Shown here in pieces: positions 8,169-17,755 of a stretch of DNA of 64,000 nucleotides. The stretch's first letter is position 1. Every line of letters starts with the position of its first letter. A program made the translations under genes and the position numbers. The notes beneath the pieces are model-generated. The model did not search any database, was not told the origin of the DNA, and saw only the letters and a list, made by a program, of their open reading frames with translations. Origin of the DNA: Bacteroidales bacterium (GTDB lineage Bacteria > Bacteroidota > Bacteroidia > Bacteroidales > F082); NCBI GenBank assembly GCA_016936505.1, contig JAFGXS010000011.1:62001-126000 (forward strand). Direction: 5' to 3'.

Positions 8169-9353
8169 ATGAGTTGGTTCAAAAAAGAAAAAGAAAGAGA
8201 ATATTGGTTAATGGCTTCTGTTTGGCTGAACCTTTTTCTTTCAGCAATAAAACTTTTTTGGGGATGGCAGTTTCATTCCACAGTTGTTACTGCTGATGGT
8301 ATTCATAGCATTTCTGATGTTTTTGGAGCCTTTTTTGTTTTTATGGCCCTGCGTTTTGCCGGACACAAGTCCAAGCGATTTCCTTTTGGGCTCAACAAAC
8401 TGGAAGACTTAGCCGCTACGTTAGGTGGAATAGCCATTGTTTTTGCCGGTTACGAAATTATTCGGTCTGCCTTCTTCAGTTCAGGTATTCAGAGTCCTGA
8501 AAATATATGGGGAACCACTTTCTTTATCCTTGTTGTAATTATTATTGAGGCTGCTTTTTATTTTTATGAACGCAAAGCTTCAATCCGCTTAAAATCACCG
8601 GGAGTAAAGACTGATGCTGTCAACTGGTTGGGTGATATTGGTTCAAGCTTTATTGTTCTGGCCGGTATTATAGGATTCCATTTTTCAATCCCCTATGCCG
8701 AAAAAGCTGCTGTTGTTGTAATTGTTGTCATGATCTTTTATGGCGCTTACGGTATTCTTCGAGACGCATTGCTTTCTCTTTTGGAGGCTTCTGTTGATAA
8801 GGAAACCCTCAAGCAGGCACGCGACACCATAAAAAGATATCCCGAGGTTTCACATATTGAAAAACTGTTTATCCGCCGCTCCGGAAGTATTCTTATTGCT
8901 GATATTGTTTTGCAGGTAAAACAAAGAAGCATGCAAAGTGCACACCTTCAGGTTGATAAAATTGAAGGCCAGTTGCGTAAAGAGATTCCTAATCTGGCTC
9001 ATGTTACCATCCATTACGAACCGGAAAAAAAACCTTACTTTAAAATTGCTGTGCTTTTGGATGAAAACACAATAGATATAGCCACTTCGTTTAACAAAAC
9101 CGTTTGGATTAAAATGTTGCGCTATAACGAGAATGGCATACTTTTTCAGGAAGAGGTTTTGCAAAACCCGGTAGCACCTGAAGCCAAAGGAAAGGCCATT
9201 CGCTTGGCGGCCTGGCTCATTAAACAGGATGTGGAAAAAGTTATTTTTAATCCTGAAGATTTACGTGATGATATTAAAACACTATTCTCTGCGATGGGTA
9301 TTGAAATCAAAAAGAATATGCCGGAATATCCTTTAAACCAGAATCAGAAATGA
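8169..9353 (+). CDS. Cation diffusion facilitator transporter with a NifX-like C-terminal domain
   Basis: 394 aa from the ATG at 8169 (the track start at 8094 overlaps the preceding gene and a likely promoter). The CDF membrane domain (about residues 1-205, six helices) has the metal-site motif VTADGIHSISDVFGAF and a second AVNWLGDIGSS. The cytoplasmic dimerisation domain (about 215-285) follows. Residues about 288-385 (FKIAVLLDEN ... FNPEDLRDDIKTLF ... GIEI) resemble the dinitrogenase iron-molybdenum cofactor (NifX/NifB tail) fold, an unusual fusion partner. The family exports divalent metals such as Zn, Fe or Mn. The last 4 nt overlap the next gene. Confidence 0.85.
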   Translation: MSWFKKEKEREYWLMASVWLNLFLSAIKLFWGWQFHSTVVTADGIHSISDVFGAFFVFMALRFAGHKSKRFPFGLNKLEDLAATLGGIAIVFAGYEIIRSAFFSSGIQSPENIWGTTFFILVVIIIEAAFYFYERKASIRLKSPGVKTDAVNWLGDIGSSFIVLAGIIGFHFSIPYAEKAAVVVIVVMIFYGAYGILRDALLSLLEASVDKETLKQARDTIKRYPEVSHIEKLFIRRSGSILIADIVLQVKQRSMQSAHLQVDKIEGQLRKEIPNLAHVTIHYEPEKKPYFKIAVLLDENTIDIATSFNKTVWIKMLRYNENGILFQEEVLQNPVAPEAKGKAIRLAAWLIKQDVEKVIFNPEDLRDDIKTLFSAMGIEIKKNMPEYPLNQNQK

Positions 9354-9769
9354 AAATATTGATTCTTTGTACCGGAAACACCTGCCGCAGTCAAATGGCT
9401 GAAGCATATTTACAGTCTCTTGATACAACGATAACCGTTGTATCAGCAGGTACTAAACCCGGAGCCGAAGTGCATCCAAAAGCTATTCAGGTAATGGCTG
9501 AAAAGGGAATTAACCTGGTACAGAGTGTTCCAAAATCTGTTAACAGCTTTCTAAACGCCGGTTTTGATTATGTTATTACTGTTTGTGATGGCGCAAAAGA
9601 ATCCTGCCCAGCCTTTACAGGAAGTGTTAAACACCAACTACATATCGGGTTTGAAGATCCTGCTGAGGCTACTGGTTCTGAAGATAAAATACTGGATGTT
9701 TTCAGAAAAGTACGGGATGAAATATTCGATCAGTTCTATACATTTTATGTTCAGGAAATAACTGGCTAA
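9350..9769 (+). CDS. Arsenate reductase / low-molecular-weight phosphotyrosine phosphatase family
   Basis: 139 aa. The P-loop LCTGNTCRSQMAEAYL has the CX5R signature with the catalytic Cys near residue 7, and the general-acid Asp lies in FEDPAEATG. Internal cysteines, including DGAKESCPAF, suit the thioredoxin-coupled ArsC type, which relays a disulfide after reducing arsenate. A phosphatase role cannot be excluded. ATG overlaps the CDF stop (ATGA), so the two are translationally coupled. That pairing suggests a shared metal or metalloid detoxification role, although no ArsB/Acr3 pump is present here. Confidence 0.8.
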   Translation: MKILILCTGNTCRSQMAEAYLQSLDTTITVVSAGTKPGAEVHPKAIQVMAEKGINLVQSVPKSVNSFLNAGFDYVITVCDGAKESCPAFTGSVKHQLHIGFEDPAEATGSEDKILDVFRKVRDEIFDQFYTFYVQEITG

Positions 9770-9788
9770 CCCTACTCAAGACATACTT

Positions 9789-10745
9789 ATGAAAAAGAAA
9801 AGACTGCTTATTATTTTACTCCTTCTTTTAGCGGTCTTATTCATATTCTATCCCACTAAAAACCCATCACCTATTCGATATGTTGACCGTTCGAAGGGTC
9901 TAACCATAACTGAAAAAACCATGGCCGGAACATGGTTATACTGGCTATATAATAACCCTCTGGGTGAACTTACTCTGAATACATTGGTCAAAAGAAAAAT
10001 TGTTTCTGATATTTACGGATGGTACATGAATACAATATCTTCAGCGCAAAAAATCGCTCCGTTTATCAAGGATTACAATATTGACACAAGCCAGTTTGAA
10101 ATGAAACACTTCAACAGTTTCAATGCCTTTTTTATTCGAAAATTGAAACCCGGAGCAAGAAAAATTGATACGGCACAAAATGTTGTTATTTCACCTGCCG
10201 ATGGAAAATGTTTGGTTTATCCCAATATTGATTCAGCTAATTTCCTGGTAAAGGGCACCCGTTTCGATATTGCCACATTTTTAATGAATGATACTCTGGC
10301 TAAGAAATACAAAAACGGTAGTCTTTTGATTTTTCGTCTGGCACCTACCGACTACCACCGATATCATTTTCCGGTTTCAGGTCAACTATCTCCCACTCAT
10401 AAAATTTCAGGATATTATTATTCTGTTAATCCTATTGCTTTATTTAAAGACCCCTTAATTTTTCTGGAAAACAAAAGACAGTACCAAGTCATTCAAAGCC
10501 AGGTTTTTGGAGAGGTTACCATGGTTGAAGTTGGAGCTACAATGGTAGGTAGCATGATCAGCACATTTCTTGGTAATGTCGCCGTTAAGGGTGAGGAAGA
10601 AGGTTACTTTCAATTTGGAGGCTCCACCGTTGTTTTATTATTTGAGAAAGGGAAAATCCGTATTGACACCGATCTGATAAAGAACTCAGAACACCACCTT
10701 GAAACTTCTGTAATTATGGGCGAAGAAGTCGGAGTCAGCTACTAA
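9789..10745 (+). CDS. psd: Phosphatidylserine decarboxylase proenzyme
   Basis: 318 aa. An N-terminal hydrophobic anchor (about residues 4-20) precedes the catalytic region. Seen are SPADGKCLV, the histidine-rich RLAPTDYHRYHFPVSG, VGATMVGSM, and near the C-terminus FGGSTVVLLF. The Ser of GGST is where this family self-cleaves to form the pyruvoyl cofactor. The enzyme makes phosphatidylethanolamine at the inner membrane. Length suits the longer proenzyme class rather than the short PSD-A type. It follows the ArsC-like gene by 19 nt and may be cotranscribed, though a functional link is not apparent. Confidence 0.9.
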   Translation: MKKKRLLIILLLLLAVLFIFYPTKNPSPIRYVDRSKGLTITEKTMAGTWLYWLYNNPLGELTLNTLVKRKIVSDIYGWYMNTISSAQKIAPFIKDYNIDTSQFEMKHFNSFNAFFIRKLKPGARKIDTAQNVVISPADGKCLVYPNIDSANFLVKGTRFDIATFLMNDTLAKKYKNGSLLIFRLAPTDYHRYHFPVSGQLSPTHKISGYYYSVNPIALFKDPLIFLENKRQYQVIQSQVFGEVTMVEVGATMVGSMISTFLGNVAVKGEEEGYFQFGGSTVVLLFEKGKIRIDTDLIKNSEHHLETSVIMGEEVGVSY

Positions 10746-10783
10746 TTATTCTTAAAGCGCTGGTTTATTTTAGAGAAAAAACC

Positions 10784-10791
10784 TAAGTTTG
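10784..10791 (+). promoter_or_regulatory. Candidate -7 box for acs
   Basis: TAAGTTTG fits TAnnTTTG, 86 bp upstream of the acs start. The -33 region is weak. Confidence 0.4.
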
Positions 10792-10876
10792 TAGGAGCAG
10801 TTATTCTTTCACAACCCTTTCAACTGATAAAGAAAACTAGCTAAATTACTGACTCTAAACGTTTAAAATTACAGCC

Positions 10877-12799
10877 ATGACAAACAAAATCACTAACCTG
10901 TCCGAATACCTGAAAGCTTATGAAGAAAGTGTTGCCAACCCTGAAACCTTTTGGTCAAAAATTGCTTCTACTCATTTCTGGAGAAAATCATGGGATCAGG
11001 TGGTAAAATGGAGTTTCGATGGTGATAAAGCACCCGACATTCAATGGTTTGTCAACGGAAAACTAAACATCACTGAAAATATTTTTGAACGCCAGTTGTT
11101 TATGCGCAAAGACCAAACTGCAATTATCTGGGAACCCAACGATCCTAATGAAAAAGAAATTTATCTGACCTATGGCGAACTTTTTGAAAAGGTAAATCAG
11201 TTTGCCAACACGCTGCTCAAACTGGATGTGAAGAAAGGAGATCGTGTAGCAATTTACCTCCCCATGGTTCCCGAACTGGCAATTGCCATGATGGCTTGTG
11301 CTCGTATCGGAGCCATCCATTCCATCATTTTTGCAGGATTCTCTGCTACAGCCCTCAGTGACAGAATTGTGGACGCACAGGCAAAAGTGCTTTTAACCGC
11401 TGACGGAGGGTTCAGAGGAAATAAGGCCATCGCTCTAAAAGAAATTTCTGATGAAGCTTTGGAAACCAGTCCCAGCGTAGAGAACGTCGTAGTTTTAAAA
11501 AGAACCGGGGAACAGTGTACCATGAAAGACGGGCGCGACATCTGGTGGCACGATGCCATTCAGGATGTTTCAACCGAAAATAAAGCTGAAGTTATGGACG
11601 CCGAAGATCCGTTGTTCATTCTTTATACTTCAGGTTCCACCGGAAAGCCAAAAGGTGTGGTTCACACCACTGGCGGGTATATGATTTATTCTGAATACAC
11701 TTTCAAAAATGTGTTCCAGTATAACGAAGGCGACATGTACTGGTGTACTGCCGATATTGGCTGGGTAACCGGCCATTCATACATCATTTACGGACCTTTG
11801 CTGAGTGGTGCAACTACTATTATGTTTGAAGGAATTCCTACTTTTCCGGATGCCGGGCGTTTCTGGGACGTGGTAGATAAATACAAAGTCAACCAGATTT
11901 ACACTGCGCCTACTGCCATTCGGGCATTAATGGCACAAGGCGATGAATGGGTAACCAAACACGATTTGAGTTCGCTCAAAGCGTTGGGAACCGTGGGCGA
12001 ACCAATCAACGAAGAAGCCTGGCGATGGTATCATGATTTGGTTGGGAAAGGCACCTGCCCAATTGTGGACACCTGGTGGCAAACCGAAACCGGAGGTATC
12101 CTGATTTCTCCGTTAGCAGGAATAACGCCTACAAAGCCGACTATGGCAACTTTGCCATTGCCTGGCGTTCAGCCTGTACTTATCGATCAGGAAGGAAATG
12201 AAATTAAAGGCAATGGTGTGCAGGGCATTTTATGTATTAAATATCCGTGGCCGGGAATGCTACGAACCACATGGGGTGACCACGATCGTTGTTACCAAAC
12301 CTATTTTTCGATGTACAAAGGACTTTACCTAACCGGTGACGGAGCCAAGCGCGACGAAGAAGGTTATTACCGCATCATTGGGCGTATAGACGACGTTATT
12401 AATGTTTCGGGTCACCGGATTGGAACCGCTGAAGTAGAAGATGCCATCAACCAACACCCAAAGGTTGTAGAGTCAGCCGTTGTGGGTTATCCGCACCCTA
12501 TTAAAGGTTCAGGAATTTATGCTTATGTAATTGCCGAAGAGGTTGCCGATTCAGAAAAAGACAACCTTGAAAATGAAATCAGGGAAACCGTTAATAAGTT
12601 GATTGGGGCTATTGCCAAACCCGATATTATCCAAATGGTAAGCGGTTTACCTAAAACCCGTTCAGGGAAAATTATGCGCCGTATTTTAAGAAAGATTGGC
12701 GAAGGTGACGCTTCACATCTGGGTGATATTTCTACGCTTCTTGATCCCTCCGTTGTGGAAGATATTATTGCCGGGGCAAAAGTTGAAATCAAAAGATAG
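10877..12799 (+). CDS. acs: Acetyl-coenzyme A synthetase
   Basis: 640 aa, usual length for AMP-forming acetyl-CoA synthetase. Visible motifs include the P-loop YTSGSTGKPKGVVHT, WWQTETGG at the acetate pocket (the Trp that restricts chain length), and LTGDGAKRDEEGYYRIIGR with the hinge Asp. Near the C-terminus is PKTRSGKIMRR, whose Lys is the classic acetylation-regulated residue. It activates acetate to acetyl-CoA in the cytoplasm at the cost of ATP to AMP. It stands alone with its own likely promoter and is separate from the acyl-CoA ligase at 22709. Confidence 0.96.
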   Translation: MTNKITNLSEYLKAYEESVANPETFWSKIASTHFWRKSWDQVVKWSFDGDKAPDIQWFVNGKLNITENIFERQLFMRKDQTAIIWEPNDPNEKEIYLTYGELFEKVNQFANTLLKLDVKKGDRVAIYLPMVPELAIAMMACARIGAIHSIIFAGFSATALSDRIVDAQAKVLLTADGGFRGNKAIALKEISDEALETSPSVENVVVLKRTGEQCTMKDGRDIWWHDAIQDVSTENKAEVMDAEDPLFILYTSGSTGKPKGVVHTTGGYMIYSEYTFKNVFQYNEGDMYWCTADIGWVTGHSYIIYGPLLSGATTIMFEGIPTFPDAGRFWDVVDKYKVNQIYTAPTAIRALMAQGDEWVTKHDLSSLKALGTVGEPINEEAWRWYHDLVGKGTCPIVDTWWQTETGGILISPLAGITPTKPTMATLPLPGVQPVLIDQEGNEIKGNGVQGILCIKYPWPGMLRTTWGDHDRCYQTYFSMYKGLYLTGDGAKRDEEGYYRIIGRIDDVINVSGHRIGTAEVEDAINQHPKVVESAVVGYPHPIKGSGIYAYVIAEEVADSEKDNLENEIRETVNKLIGAIAKPDIIQMVSGLPKTRSGKIMRRILRKIGEGDASHLGDISTLLDPSVVEDIIAGAKVEIKR

Positions 12800-12882
12800 T
12801 TTGGTAATTTTTGCTGAAAACAAATAACAGGATTTAACAATTTCGTTTGTCCTGGTTGCACCCTTCTTTGAGGCAATCTTTG

Positions 12883-12890
12883 TATTTTTG
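12883..12890 (+). promoter_or_regulatory. Candidate -7 box for the P-loop kinase gene
   Basis: TATTTTTG fits TAnnTTTG, 16 bp upstream of the ATG at 12907, implying a very short leader. Candidate TTG elements upstream are not at ideal spacing. Confidence 0.4.
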
Positions 12891-12906
12891 TATATAAAAG
12901 AAAAGT

Positions 12907-13473
12907 ATGTTTGTCATCGGAATCACAGGAACTTTAGGTGCAGGAAAGGGAACCATTGTCGATTACCTAATCGAAAAAAAAGGATTTGCTCATTTTTCTG
13001 TCAGACAATTTCTCATTGAAGAAATAGAAAAACATGGACTTCCGGTAAACCGGGATACCATGACAACTACAGCCAACGAAATTCGTAAGGAACACGATCC
13101 TGCATACATCATCAAAGTACTTTATGATCAGGCTTTACAAAAAGGCCAAAACGCCATCATTGAAAGCATTCGTACGCCGGGCGAAGTCGAATTTCTAAAA
13201 AATCAAGGAGTCTTTTATTTGTTTGCTGTTGATGCCGACCCTAAAGTAAGATACGGAAGAATCGTAACAAGAGCATCCGAAACAGATCATGTAGATTATG
13301 AAACGTTTCTCTCTAATGAGAAGAGAGAAATGACCACATCAGATCCCAACAAACAGAATCTGGCCCGATGTATTGAGATGGCTGATTACCGTTTCAATAA
13401 TAATGGTTCACAAACAAAACTTTATACAGCTATAGATAATGTGTTGAAGGATATGGAAACAGCTGCAAAATAG
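12907..13473 (+). CDS. P-loop NTPase, nucleotide/dephospho-CoA kinase-like
   Basis: 188 aa. The N-terminus is a Walker A loop (GITGTLGAGKGT, residues about 5-16), followed by a lid-like region rich in Arg and His (RYGRIVTRASETDHVDYETF). The overall layout is that of the AAA_18/adenylate-kinase-like and dephospho-CoA-kinase-like P-loop kinases. The substrate cannot be read from the sequence, and the canonical coaE motifs are not clear. It sits 20 nt upstream of an MBL-fold RNA-processing-type protein and may be cotranscribed with it. Confidence 0.65.
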   Translation: MFVIGITGTLGAGKGTIVDYLIEKKGFAHFSVRQFLIEEIEKHGLPVNRDTMTTTANEIRKEHDPAYIIKVLYDQALQKGQNAIIESIRTPGEVEFLKNQGVFYLFAVDADPKVRYGRIVTRASETDHVDYETFLSNEKREMTTSDPNKQNLARCIEMADYRFNNNGSQTKLYTAIDNVLKDMETAAK

Positions 13474-13493
13474 TATAGCAAAACCATAAACCC

Positions 13494-14873
13494 ATGGAAT
13501 CACAGGGCAATTACATTCAATTTTTAGGAGCTTCCGGTACTGTTACCGGCTCCAAGTATCTATTAAAAATAGATGATTTCCATTTTTTAATCGATTGTGG
13601 CATGTTTCAGGGATTGCGCGACTTACGTCGACGTAACTGGATGGATTTTCCTTTTCCTCCTGAAAAAATTGATGCCATTATTCTTACCCACGGACATCTG
13701 GATCACACGGGTTATCTCCCCCGATTGGTAAAACAAGGATTTCACAACCCTATTTACTGTACGGAACCTACAGCAGATCTTACAGAAATTATTTTGCACG
13801 ACAGTGCCAAATTGCAGGAAGAAGATGCTATGCATGCCAATCAGGAAGGTTATTCCAAACACAATCCGGCCATTCCTCTGTACGATCAAAAAGATGTAGA
13901 AAAAACAGTTCCTTTGTTCAAACCTGTTGCCGTAGGAACTTTTATCGAACTCAACAAAGACATTCGGTTCCGTTACCGAAGAAATGCACACATTCCGGGT
14001 GCAGCATTTATCGAAATGGATATCAAAGGAAAACGTTTTGTGTTTTCGGGTGATGTGGGTCGCCCTGAGGATCCTATGCTGACTCACAGAGAGCGTCCGG
14101 AAATGGCAAACTATTTATTGGTGGAATCCACATACGGAGATCGAATTCACACTTCTGAAGAAACAGAAATTGTTCTGAAAAGAATTATTGATGACACTTT
14201 AAGTAAACACGGACCTCTTTTCGTTTCAAGTTTCGCTGTTGACCGTGCTCAGGATTTTATGTATGCCATTTGGAAGTTAAAAAAAGAAAACAAGATTCCT
14301 GACTTACCAGTTTATCTTGACAGTCCTATGGGGCTTGATGTGAGCAAAATTTTTCTAAAATATTCCGACTGGCTTACATTAGATCCGGAAGTTATTGAAG
14401 AAGTATTTGACAATGTAAAGGTTGTTAAATCGATTAAGGAAACTTTAGCCCTTGCCGGAGACAGAAGTCCGAAAATTGTTATTGCCGGAAGCGGAATGAT
14501 GAACGGAGGTCGTATTTTGCATTACCTGGAAAAACAACTGGGAAATTCATCAGCTACTTTCATCTTGCCCGGCTATCAGGCCGAGGGCACCCGTGGCCGT
14601 CAGTTGAGCAACGGGAGTTCTGAAATCAAACTGCACGGAAAGTATTTTCTGGTAAGAGCTGCCATTGAACACATCAGCACTATGTCGTCGCACGCCGACC
14701 AACAGGAGTTACTTTCGTGGATGTCGCAAATTAAGAACAAGCCGAACAAAGTGTTTATTGTTCATGGCGAACCACATCCGGCCGATGCACTTCGGGTAAA
14801 AATTCAGGATCGTTATGGTTGGGATGTACACATACCCAATTATATGGAAACAGTTCCGTTAGAACTGGATTAG
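13494..14873 (+). CDS. MBL-fold beta-CASP metallohydrolase (RNA-processing type)
   Basis: 459 aa. The metallo-beta-lactamase domain carries the zinc motif ILTHGHLDHTGYLPRL and a later FSGDVGRP. The beta-CASP insertion and C-terminal RMMBL part show VIAGSGMMNGGRILHYL, SSHADQQELLSWM and VFIVHGEPH. This is the arrangement of the YSH1/CPSF-like 'RNA specificity factor' group, which includes exo- and endoribonucleases. It is probably a cytoplasmic RNase; the precise target is unknown. A small hairpin overlapping the stop may terminate transcription. Confidence 0.85.
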   Translation: MESQGNYIQFLGASGTVTGSKYLLKIDDFHFLIDCGMFQGLRDLRRRNWMDFPFPPEKIDAIILTHGHLDHTGYLPRLVKQGFHNPIYCTEPTADLTEIILHDSAKLQEEDAMHANQEGYSKHNPAIPLYDQKDVEKTVPLFKPVAVGTFIELNKDIRFRYRRNAHIPGAAFIEMDIKGKRFVFSGDVGRPEDPMLTHRERPEMANYLLVESTYGDRIHTSEETEIVLKRIIDDTLSKHGPLFVSSFAVDRAQDFMYAIWKLKKENKIPDLPVYLDSPMGLDVSKIFLKYSDWLTLDPEVIEEVFDNVKVVKSIKETLALAGDRSPKIVIAGSGMMNGGRILHYLEKQLGNSSATFILPGYQAEGTRGRQLSNGSSEIKLHGKYFLVRAAIEHISTMSSHADQQELLSWMSQIKNKPNKVFIVHGEPHPADALRVKIQDRYGWDVHIPNYMETVPLELD

Positions 14874-14884
14874 CCGGTTTTTTT
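14863..14884 (+). terminator. Probable intrinsic terminator after the beta-CASP gene
   Basis: AACTGG (14863-14868) can pair with CCGGTT (14874-14879, one U-G pair) around a 5-nt loop, followed by a run of seven T. The stem contains the end of the coding sequence. The stem is short, so confidence is moderate. Confidence 0.55.
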
Positions 14885-14908
14885 ATTCTAATAAATAACA
14901 TTCGCTCT

Positions 14909-15035
14909 GCTTCGGATTACATAAGCATTGCTTCAACATGCATTTGAGTTGCTTCATGCTGCAATCGGCTTGCTTTAGCTTACATATGCTTCACTCTGCA
15001 AATCCATTGCTTCGGGTTACATGAGCTTTGCTTCA
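14909..15035 (+). repeat. Degenerate GCTTC/TTACAT repeats
   Basis: Three related copies of a 22-27 bp unit (consensus GCTTCGGrTTACATrAGC followed by wTTGCTTCA) occur at 14909-14935, 14972-14993 and 15009-15035. Copies 1 and 3 are near-identical and exactly 100 bp apart; copy 2 is shorter and diverged. The TTGCTTCA half recurs between them. No ORF uses this stretch convincingly. I do not recognise a named family; it may be decayed extragenic repeat DNA. Confidence 0.6.
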
Positions 15036-15089
15036 AATATATTTTACTTAGAGCAACCTTTTTTTCGAGTCAAAAGTCAGAATTTAGAA

Positions 15090-15230
15090 GCGGCAGGGAT
15101 GGAAGCGGCAGCCCGCAAGGAACAAACAGCATCAGCGCCCGGTGAGGTCGGGCGACAAAGGAGCCCCGGAAAACCCGTTGGCGCTGCCTGTTTTGTGCCG
15201 AGGACTATAGCAAACAGCCCGAAGAGCCGC
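15090..15230. repeat. GC-rich 141-bp palindromic element (dispersed repeat or structured RNA)
   Basis: This block is far more GC-rich than its surroundings. Nested inverted pairs are GCGGC (15090) with GCCGC (15226), AAACAG (15124) with CTGTTT (15188), CAGCGCC (15133) with GGCGCTG (15180), and an alternative CGCCCG/CGGGCG hairpin (15136/15149). On the minus strand the ends read CGGGCTGTTTGCTATAGTCC and GCCGCTTCCATCCC. From memory these end motifs resemble intergenic palindromes scattered in other Bacteroidetes genomes; I cannot verify this. It lies just beyond the groEL terminator. Confidence 0.6.
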
Positions 15231-15234
15231 CCAC

Positions 15235-15268
15235 AAAAAAAAGAGGCCTCACACAGGAGACCTCTTTT
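15235..15268 (-). terminator. Intrinsic terminator of the groES-groEL operon
   Basis: On the minus strand AAAAGAGGTCTC pairs with GAGGCCTCTTTT around a 6-nt loop, followed by a run of eight T (read as A at 15235-15242 on the plus strand). It lies 26 bp after the groEL stop. Confidence 0.9.
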
Positions 15269-15293
15269 GAAATATATGATGTGTAATTAGGGA

Positions 15294-16961
<1,668 letters not shown>

Positions 16962-16976
16962 TTACTGAAGATTTTT

Positions 16977-17255
16977 TTAAATCACTGCCAGAATATCAGA
17001 TTCACTCAGGATAAGATATTCCTGATTATCAATAGTGATTTCTGTACCGCTGAATTTAGCATACAAGACATTGTCGCCAACCTTAACAGAAGGTTTTTTA
17101 TCGTCTTTTGCCTCAGAAACAGCAACTACAGTACCCTGTTGGGGTTTTTCTTTTGCTGAGTCAGGAATAATAATTCCACTTGCGGTTTTTTGTTCTGCCG
17201 GAGCAGGAGCAACCACAACTCTGTCGCCTAAGGGTTTAATATTTACCTTGCTCAT
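16977..17255 (-). CDS. groES: Co-chaperonin GroES (10 kDa)
   Basis: 92 aa. The starting INKPLGDR-like segment ([20 protein letters not shown]), the mobile loop [18 protein letters not shown] that contacts GroEL, and the C-terminal ILAVI match GroES. It forms the heptameric cap of GroEL. First gene of the groES-groEL operon, placed downstream of the secG terminator, so it has its own promoter region (17256-17320), which lacks an obvious TAnnTTTG box. Confidence 0.97.
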   Translation of the reverse strand: MSKVNIKPLGDRVVVAPAPAEQKTASGIIIPDSAKEKPQQGTVVAVSEAKDDKKPSVKVGDNVLYAKFSGTEITIDNQEYLILSESDILAVI

Positions 17256-17293
17256 AGTATATCGTTTTTTAATTTTTTAAACCGCGTTTACTT

Positions 17294-17310
17294 TGTCATA
17301 TTTTGTGCCA
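17294..17310 (-). promoter_or_regulatory. Sigma-54-like sequence upstream of groES (tentative)
   Basis: On the minus strand TGGCACAAAATATGAC lies about 40-55 bp upstream of groES. It matches the -24 half of the sigma-54 consensus (TGGCAC) exactly. The -12 half has G but then A instead of the near-invariant C. No CIRCE and no clear TAnnTTTG box is present in the same region. This is a weak call. Confidence 0.25.
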
Positions 17311-17321
17311 AAGCATCAAAC

Positions 17322-17362
17322 AAAAAAAAATGTCAGAACGTTTATGACATTCTGACATTTTT
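17322..17362 (-). terminator. Intrinsic terminator after secG
   Basis: On the minus strand AAAAATGTCAGAA pairs with TTCTGACATTTTT around an 11-nt loop, continuing into a nine-T run. It separates the lptE-TPR-secG transcript from groES. Confidence 0.88.
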
Positions 17363-17384
17363 CAAGTAATCGCTTTAATACTTT

Positions 17385-17744
17385 TTATTTTTTGTCTTTA
17401 TTCTGATCTGGTGTTGCGGTTGGTTGTTTTACCGGAGGAGCTGTAAAATCAACAGCAGGTTGTTGTGCTTTTCCGGCATTTTCCTGTAACAAAGTATTGG
17501 TTTGATTAGACTGAACTGTTCCACGGGGAATAACAATAGAAGCTGTGAGGGTTAAAACCAACAAAGCAATGGCAAATCCCCAGCTGGCTTTTTCCAGAAA
17601 GTCAGCAGTCTGACGGGCACCCATAAACTGATTACCGCCGCTAAAGTTAGCAGCCAAACCACCACCTTTGGGGTTTTGAACCAAAACAATTAAACCCAGC
17701 AAAACGCTCACGATCAAAATAAGTACTGAAATGAAAATATACAT
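17385..17744 (-). CDS. secG: Preprotein translocase subunit SecG
   Basis: 119 aa. Two hydrophobic helices (about residues 1-22 and 53-72) flank the conserved cytosolic loop VLVQNPKGGGLAANFSGGNQ, the signature of SecG, which aids SecYE/SecA-driven export. A hydrophilic Gln/Pro/Lys tail of about 40 residues makes it longer than the E. coli protein. It follows the TPR gene by 11 nt on the minus strand and ends at a strong terminator. Confidence 0.93.
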   Translation of the reverse strand: MYIFISVLILIVSVLLGLIVLVQNPKGGGLAANFSGGNQFMGARQTADFLEKASWGFAIALLVLTLTASIVIPRGTVQSNQTNTLLQENAGKAQQPAVDFTAPPVKQPTATPDQNKDKK

Positions 17745-17755
17745 CTCTTTACGCT

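Noticed and set aside
15021-15290. 89-residue ORF across the GC-rich palindrome
   Set aside because: It spans the degenerate repeats, the palindromic element and the groEL terminator, with no family resemblance; composition explains the open frame.
17256-17384. CIRCE (HrcA) operator for groESL
   Set aside because: The TTAGCACTC-N9-GAGTGCTAA pattern is absent; the only inverted repeat is the secG terminator.
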